Assembly (NCBI GenBank): GCA_001600175.1
Contig: BCJC01000004.1
Location: 62,001 to 126,000 of the forward strand
Length of the DNA stretch: 64,000 nt
Reading direction: 5' to 3'
Source of the DNA: Erythrobasidium yunnanense
Lineage: Eukaryota; Basidiomycota; Cystobasidiomycetes; Erythrobasidiales; Erythrobasidiaceae
Shown in pieces: positions 57,642-64,000 of this stretch. The notes beneath the pieces are model-generated. The model did no database searches. It saw nothing but the letters and a program-made list of their open reading frames with translations, and was not told the origin of the DNA. Position numbers and translations under genes: made by a program. Positions within the stretch are counted from its first letter, which is position 1; each line of letters starts with the position of its first letter.

Positions 57642-59703
57642 ATGCTCCTGCTGCTTCCTCTGGTTCTCTTAAGCATCTTGTTCGAAGCTTCCGCTGCCTT
57701 TCAGCTCCCTTTAGCGGTCATGCCTGCGGATTCCCTCATTCCACCAGCACTCCAAACCCGCATCCAAGACGTTCTCGACGATTGGAAGAGCAGTGACTTT
57801 ATACTGGCTGTCGTGAAACGAGATGAGGATGGCAACTTTCGCGAGGAATACGCTTCTTTCGGAAGCAATCAATATGACCCCAAAACTACGATGTATAGCA
57901 TTGCCTCAAACACCAAGCAATTTACCGCCCTCATGATCGGTCTACTCATGGAAGACGAAGAGGTCAAGCATCGATTCCCACTGGGTTGGCGGACTCCCCT
58001 CAAAAGCGTCTTGACGGACTTTGAGCTCGCCGATGCTACGGCTTCTGAACACCTGACCTTCATCGATGCTTTATCGCATGTCTCTGGTCTTCCAAGACAT
58101 GACATGATGAATGGCGATGTTGCCGAGAAAGGTCGCGAAGTAAGGCATGCTTTTCACTAATTAGACACGCAGCTGAGGGGAGGAACAGGGTCTCCTCCAC
58201 AAGCTGCGGTATCTGCCATCCTCGGTTGAGTTCCGTGAAGCTTGGCAATACAACGCAAGTGCAAGCTGTGGACCCAAAATCGCTCAAGCTGACAGTCTGA
58301 TTGGAATTGCAGAATCAATTCTATGATATTATGGCTCTTGTACCGCAGATTCTCAAGAATCAGTCCTTCTCCCACTATCTGCAAGAGAATATATTCAAGA
58401 AGGCTGGTTTAAAGTGGACGACTTTTGATCTCGGGCAAGCCGAGGAATGGGGCCTCATGGATGGCTATTTTACAACGAACCAGCACAACTCAACCTTGAT
58501 CCCAACGGGCGAGCATTGGGCTAAGAGCCAGTCAAAAGCGTTTAAGGTGCTTCGAGCGGCTGGAGGTATCATCTCGAATGCCAAAGATATGGTAAGCCGA
58601 ACAGCCATATCATTCAGCTCCTCACAAGCTAAAGGAACTTGTGTTGATGATACTGACAGGCAACTTGGCTGAAGATCCTGCTATCACAAGGGCGCGAGCC
58701 GGGAACCGGGAATAGTGTCATACCCACGGACATCCTCGATGCTGCCAGAAAAGCAAGAGTTGTTCGTCCCATTGCAGGGTGGCCTGAGCTTGTAAGCTGA
58801 AGTCGCGCTACATTCTGTCTGCGTAGGCATTGATGCTTTTCAATGCTACAGGGTATACGAACATACGGTCTTGGCTTCATGCGGCAGTCTTACCGCGGAC
58901 ACGATTCTGTGGAACATGTATGTCTACCTCTTCCGCGCGCTCGAGACATCATCACGATATGCTCATGTTATTTTCCTTAGGGCGGCGGCTTGCCAGGCTA
59001 TTGCTCTCAGATAACGCATCTTCCCAACGACGGCATTGGCCTCGTGCTGTTTAGCAACGATAACGAAAATGGCGACATGCTACACCAGATCGTCAGATAT
59101 GTCGTATTGGATCACCTGCTCGACCTCACCAATATCGACTGGAGCAGTCGATATAAGAAAAAGAAAGCCGACGACCTTGAGGCCAAAGAAAGACAGGCAA
59201 CGGGGACGGACAAAGAGGGAGCATCTCCTCAATTTCCGATCTCTGACGCAATTGGGACTTATTCACACCCTGCTTATAACGACTTCGTACTAGGCCTCTT
59301 CGATCCCGCTGATATGCAAGGAGGTAGCTTTATCAACGAGGACGACGCCCGTGCAGTAGCGGCGTGGATCGATGAGCCTATGGACAGACCGGCAGTGTCA
59401 TATGGCTTAATCAGAGCTGGCAAGCTTTTCGGGAAATATCTGCTTCTCCGTCACAAAGAGCAAGACACATACAATCTGACCATGTTGAGCGTCGTTAAGC
59501 ATAGAGGTACGAACAAGCCATTCGCAATAGAGACATACAGCAGAGGGAGGGTGACGCTCGTCAAGGACGGCATGGTATTCGATGGTAACTTTTGGGGTGC
59601 AGAGGAAGATGAAGCAAGACCCCTTGCTAATCCCGCTAAGGGCGAGGTGTACTTTCATAAGGTAGCTGGCACTCCATGTAACCTGATTGTATCATCTGCG
59701 TAA
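57642..59703 (+). CDS. Secreted beta-lactamase-fold serine hydrolase, copy 1
   Basis: Class C beta-lactamase/DD-peptidase superfamily, most likely an esterase, amidase or lactonase. Exons 57642-58139, 58189-58254, 58313-58591, 58660-58791, 58852-58917, 58981-59703; 587 residues. Signal peptide MLLLLPLVLLSILFEASAA. The nucleophile and base are in SIASNTKQF (S-x-x-K). Tyr-x-Asn is WQYN-N, divided by the intron 58255-58312, which has a GC donor (AAC|GCAAGT). The third motif H-G-G is also divided by an intron (VEH|GGGLPGY). The C-terminal extension after residue 400 contains a Lys-rich linker and a beta-rich domain. Several Asn-x-Ser/Thr sequons fit secretion. First of three tandem copies. Confidence 0.87.
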
Positions 59704-59890
59704 AGTAAATCGAGGTTTTGCCGAACGATATGTGTGATATTCCCGTTATCGTACATGATGCAGCAGGGTATGTGACGCTCCAATACTGCACAAACCATAC
59801 GCGAGCAAGATACGCGTAGCCGAGCATGCATGTGCACCATCTCAGAATAGGGGTTACTTGCATCTTTACGTTCGGCCAGACGAATTGGGG

Positions 59891-61891
59891 ATGCTGTACT
59901 TCCCACATCTACTCGTTCTCTTGTCCTTACTCTGCCGACCTTCTGCTGCCTCTCAGATCCCATTTCGAACCATGCATCAGGATCCCTTACTCTCTCCGCA
60001 ACTGAAGACTCGGATCCAGGACATCCTCGATGACTGGAAGAGCAGCGACTTCATACTTGCAGTGGTCAAGAAAGATGCAGATGGCAGCTTTCGCGACGAA
60101 TTTGCTTCATTCGGTCGAAATGCATATGACGCGCGGGAGATCATGTTTAGCGTGGCTTCAAACACAAAGCAGTTCACAGCTCTTACAGTAGCTCTTCTCA
60201 TGGAAGATGAAGCGACCAAAGACCACTTCCCACTCGGCTGGCGGACCCCGGTCAAGAACGTCTTGCCAGACTTCAAGCTTGCCGACCCTGTAGAAACAGA
60301 ACGTCTGACAATCCAGGATGCTCTATCTCACTTATCTGGCCTGCCAAGACACGATATGATGAATGGCGATGTTGCTGAGCATGGCCGTGAGGTAGGTCGA
60401 TACGTCTCTCGATGGCAGCCAAAGCTTATGTGAGGCGACAGGATCTCCTAAGCAAGCTGCGACATTTACAATCTTCTGTGGAGCTTCGTGAAGCGTGGCA
60501 GTACAATGCGAGTCTGTGATTGTGACTAAGGCCCACTGCAAAGCTAACAATTGAATTGCAGAACCAGTTCTACACGTCTATGGCTCTCCTTCCATCTCTT
60601 CTGAAGAATCAGTCTTTCTCGCAATACTTACAAGAAAACGTGTTTGACAAGGCAGGCTTCGCAAAGACCACTTTTAGCCTTCATCAAGCAGAAGAACGGG
60701 GCCTGATGGACGGCTATTTCAAGACAACACAAAAGAACAAGACGCTCATCGCCAGCGACGCTCATTTCGCGAAAGACAAATTCCGAGCATTCCAGATCAC
60801 GCGAGGTGCAGGGGGCATCATGTCGAATGCGCAAGATATGGTGAGCCTGCTTCACAGATGTACTGGCTTGATAGCAGCGAGCTGATCACCGAATATTAGG
60901 CTCTATGGCTGCAAATATTGCTCTGCGATGGGAAACATCCTACTAGAGGGCAGACAGTGGTACCCAAGCATATCTTAGATAATCTTCGAAGCGCAAAAGC
61001 CCTGACTAAAGGCAAATCGGACTGGCCTGAGCTGGTATGCAGCTCTGCGGAGTAGAGTGTAATTATAGAAGCTGACGGTGCGTTTGCGCACAATAGGGTG
61101 TGAGAACGTATGGCCTTGGGTTCATGGGAGAATCGTATTGCGGGCACAAGCTTGTGGAGCATGTGCGTAAAAAAACCATGTCCTGATTCTCTGCTGACCA
61201 ACTTTCATTCCAGGGAGGCGGTCTACCAGGATATCTCTCCCAGATCACTCACCTGCCGAACGATGGGCTTGGCATAGTAGTCTTCAGCAACGACGACGTT
61301 AACGGAAATACGTTGCTTTCGATCATCAAGCATATAGTACTGGACAGCTTGCTGGATCTGGGCGATATCGACTGGAACGACAGATACAAGAAAAAGCAAG
61401 CAGCCGAAGACAAGGAGAAAGAACCGCCAACATCCAACCCCTCAGCTCCCACAATATCCATGCACGATGCGTCAGGCACATACAACAACGCTGCTTACGG
61501 TGACTTCGTTCTTGGGCACTTCGACTTTGGTGATTTGGCAGATTGCGATATCATCAATTCCGAAGATGCGCAAGCTATCATCTCCTGGGTTGACGAAGGC
61601 TCAGTCAAGCCACAGCATCCCTATGGTCTGATCAGATCCAACAAACTTTTCGCAGAGTATATGCTTCTGACTCACGATCGGGGAGATACATACAAGCTGA
61701 ATTTACTGAATCTGGTGCGGAAGAAGGAGACGGGAGAGAGGTTCGCTATAGAACTGGAGAATGGGGGAACCGCAACACTTGTGAAAGGTGGCCTAGTATT
61801 TGGGAACAACTTCTACGGGGCCGTCGAAGAACAAGCTAGAGCTCTGGCTGATCCCGCCAAGGGCGAGGTGTATTTCGAGAAGACAGCTTGA
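59891..61891 (+). CDS. Secreted beta-lactamase-fold serine hydrolase, copy 2
   Basis: Exons 59891-60391, 60442-60507, 60562-60840, 60900-61034, 61097-61162, 61214-61891; 574 residues. Signal peptide MLYFPHLLVLLSLLCRPSAAS; motifs VASNTKQF, WQYN-N and EH|GGGLPGYLSQITHLPNDGLG. The second to fifth exons match copy 1 in length and phase (66, 279, then 135 against 132, and 66 nt). The intron inside Tyr-x-Asn again uses a GC donor, here AAT|GCGAGT, 54 nt long. The linker KKKQAAEDKEKEPP separates the catalytic domain from the C-terminal domain (DASGTYNNAAYGDFVLG...). Copies 1 and 2 are close to each other, indicating tandem duplication. Confidence 0.88.
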
Positions 61892-62196
61892 CTAGAAGTT
61901 GAGGGTTATTAGCAAGCACGTCTGCAATAATGCACGGTGGAAGGCCTCATGTCTTTTTAGCTTTGCCCTCTTGTCTTTCAACGTCCGATAGCTTCATGCC
62001 GCCGATGCACGTAGAGTGAAGCGCTATGGACCCACTGCCAGCAACGACCCACCAGCCTGCCTTGACTAATATCGCCTAATGCCGCAGGCGTCTTCACGGC
62101 GGAGTCTATACGTTCGGCTCGACCATCCAAAGCCGCACTGCGATGTCTTTGAGCTCAGAGCGATAGTGCTTCTCTCGTCCTGCCAGCTCCCTCGCG
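61892..62196. other. Intergenic between hydrolase copies 2 and 3
   Basis: Gap of 305 bp. No signal-peptide exon for copy 3 could be recognised here; the frame of copy 3 is closed by a TAG at 62164. Confidence 0.45.
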
Positions 62197-64000
62197 ATGG
62201 CGACCCTCATTACTTCGGAGCTAAAGGCCCAGATCAGCCAGATCCTTCAAGACTGGAACACTTCGGACTTCATTCTGGCCGTCGTCAAGAAGGACAGTAA
62301 CGGCGCTTTCGTTGAAGACTATGCTTCGTTCGGAAACAACAACTATGATGCTCGGACCACCGTGTTCAGCCTCGCTTCGAACACTAAGCAGTTCACGGCC
62401 TTAAGCGTGGCATTGCTGATGGAGGATGAAGATACAAAACAGCACTTCCCGCTAGGGTGGAAGACACCTATCAAGGACGTGATACCAAACTTTCGATTGC
62501 GCGACCCAGTTGCGAGCGAAAACTGCACTTTCGAGGACGCGCTCTGCCATCGGTCTGGCCTTCCGCGACACGACTATGCGTATGGTAGCTTTGGCGAGAA
62601 CGGGCTCGAAGTGAGTCGATTACCCTGGATGAAGCAGTATACAGCTGACAATTACGGCCATGCAGGAATTGCTGCAGCAACTGCAGTATTTCGAGTCTTC
62701 CACAGGCTTTCGCGAAGATTGGCAGTATGGCAACATATTCTATGCGATCATGGCCCTTCTGCCTCCGCTCTTGAAGCAGGAGTCCTTTTCGGGCTTTCTG
62801 AAGAAGCATGTCCTTGATGAAGCCGGCCTGACTCGGACCACGTTCGATATGGAAAAGGCCAAAGCTTGGAGTCTAGCAGACGGACATTTCAGAACGTCTC
62901 AACGTAGCAAGAAGCTAGCTGCAAGCGCCGCTCATGTCGGTGACGAGAAGTCTCAGGACTTTAAGACATTGCGCGGAGCTGGTGGTCTGCAGTCTTGCGC
63001 ACAAGACATGGTGCGCCTGAGTATATTGCATCCCTAGCATTCACCTAACCCGACACTACGAAAGGTCCGGTGGCTTAAGATTCTGCTTGCGGACGGCCGT
63101 GAGCCTGACACGTGCGAGACCCTATTCCCCAAAGAATTGCTTGATACTCTCCGGAACGCTCGAGTGGTGATCAAGTCAGCATCAGATTGGCCGGAACTGG
63201 TGAGTGCGCCCAGGCGGAAATTGCCATTCATACTGATGAAGCTCTACAGAGCGTTCCCACATACGGCCTGGGCTTCATATCGCATTCATACAGAGGTCAT
63301 CAAATGATCGAGCATGTATGCCTACTTTGACGCAAGACCATCGCATCGCGATAGCTGATGCACCTATCGCCAGGGCGGCGTGCTGCGTGGATATCACTCT
63401 CAAATCACACATTTACCCAATGATGGGATTGGATTAGTGCTATTCAGCAACGATGATTCAAATGGGTCGGAAATCCACAAGGTTATCAAGTACACTGTCC
63501 TGGACAGCCTTTTGAATCTCAGCTGCATCAATTGGAGCAGCAGGGTCAGGCAGGAAAAAGATAAGAAGCAGAGGGGAGGAAGCAGAGAGGGTCAGGGAGT
63601 TGCGACGGAAGGGCGAGAAACTCACTATCGCATTAAAGAGCATAGAAGGCGCATACTACAATTCAGCCTACGGCACTTTCATCCTTCGCGACTACGACAC
63701 TGGCGACGGTCACCTCGACATAATCTCAGCCGAAGACGCTAGGGCGATTGTAGCCTGGATCGACGAAAATTCCGAGCAGCAAGAGAGACCTTACGGACTG
63801 CTAAAGACGGACAAGTTCTGGGCCAAGTATATGCTGATGCAGCACTTGACGAAAGATACATATACGGTGACGCATCTGCTGCTGGGACGCGAAAAAGCTT
63901 CTGGCAAGCGGCTTGTCATACGAGATGGTGACCAGTGCAGTGTCACGCTTTCGGAAGACACTCTGGTCTTCCATAACAATTTCTGGGGCGGGGATAACGA
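62197..64000 (+). CDS. Beta-lactamase-fold serine hydrolase, copy 3 (3' end beyond window)
   Basis: Exons 62197-62610, 62666-63010, 63065-63199, 63250-63315, 63374-63590, 63646 to beyond 64000. Motifs LASNTKQF (S-x-x-K), WQYGN (Tyr-x-Asn, uninterrupted) and EH|GGVLRGYHSQITHLPNDGIG. Its second exon is 345 nt, exactly 66 + 279, the sum of exons 2 and 3 in the other copies, so one intron is cleanly absent. A 55-nt intron (63591-63645, GTCAGG...CATAG) in the charged linker is needed to keep the frame and is not found in copies 1 and 2. The protein starts MATLITSELKAQISQIL with no signal peptide, unlike its neighbours, so it may be intracellular unless a 5' exon was missed. Confidence 0.82.

Noticed and set aside
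63577-63650. Apparent frameshift in hydrolase copy 3
   Set aside because: A 55-nt intron (63591-63645) restores the frame without any indel, so a pseudogene call is not needed.

Overview
The window is nuclear DNA of a fungus, almost certainly a basidiomycete. Genes are dense (about 29 protein genes in 64 kb), most are cut by many very short introns (about 45-80 nt, often GTAAGT/GTGAGT...CAG or TAG), and the gene set is fungal: a chitin synthase fused to a myosin-like domain, a Zn2Cys6 regulator, GT34 mannosyl/galactosyltransferases and a Dal5-type permease. I could not fix the class; a small intron-rich Pucciniomycotina or Ustilaginomycotina yeast or parasite would fit. I saw no tRNA, rRNA, transposon, virus-like element or CRISPR array.

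Layout. 1-5.4 kb: mitochondrial processing peptidase alpha (cut by the window edge), a delta-12 type fatty acid desaturase and an Ap4A phosphorylase. 5.9-9.8 kb: three tandem members of a protein family I do not recognise; two more members lie at 39.4-42.1 kb. 9.8-17.4 kb: a TXNDC17-type thioredoxin-fold protein, cytosolic histidyl-tRNA synthetase, a metallo-beta-lactamase-fold lactonase-like enzyme, mitochondrial ribosomal protein bS21m and an MFS transporter. 18-21.5 kb: a 1,135-residue disordered protein. 21.7-27.4 kb: four tandem GT34 glycosyltransferases. 27.8-36.9 kb: enolase and the motor-domain chitin synthase. 37.3-39.2 kb: mitochondrial uS17m and a palmitoyl-protein thioesterase sharing an 84-bp divergent promoter. 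42.3-47.1 kb: a divergent histidine acid phosphatase and the SPB4 helicase. 47.3-57.5 kb: a likely metabolic cluster (Baeyer-Villiger-like flavin monooxygenase, HSL-type esterase, Dal5-like transporter, Zn2Cys6 regulator, short-chain dehydrogenase). 57.6-64 kb: three tandem beta-lactamase-fold serine hydrolases, the last cut by the window edge.

Gene models were built by hand: each listed exon set gives one open frame across family-conserved sequence, except the dehydrogenase, which is off by one base. This exposed unusual splicing: micro-exons of 9, 12 and 15 nt, an enolase start codon split A|TG by an intron, and several GC-AG introns, one of which divides a catalytic Tyr-x-Asn motif. The regulator's zinc cluster has normal spacing only if a 9-nt micro-exon is used, and even then lacks its fifth cysteine. 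Functionally, the 47-57 kb genes could together oxidise an alcohol to a ketone, insert oxygen to give an ester or lactone, and hydrolyse it, under a local regulator; this is inference.
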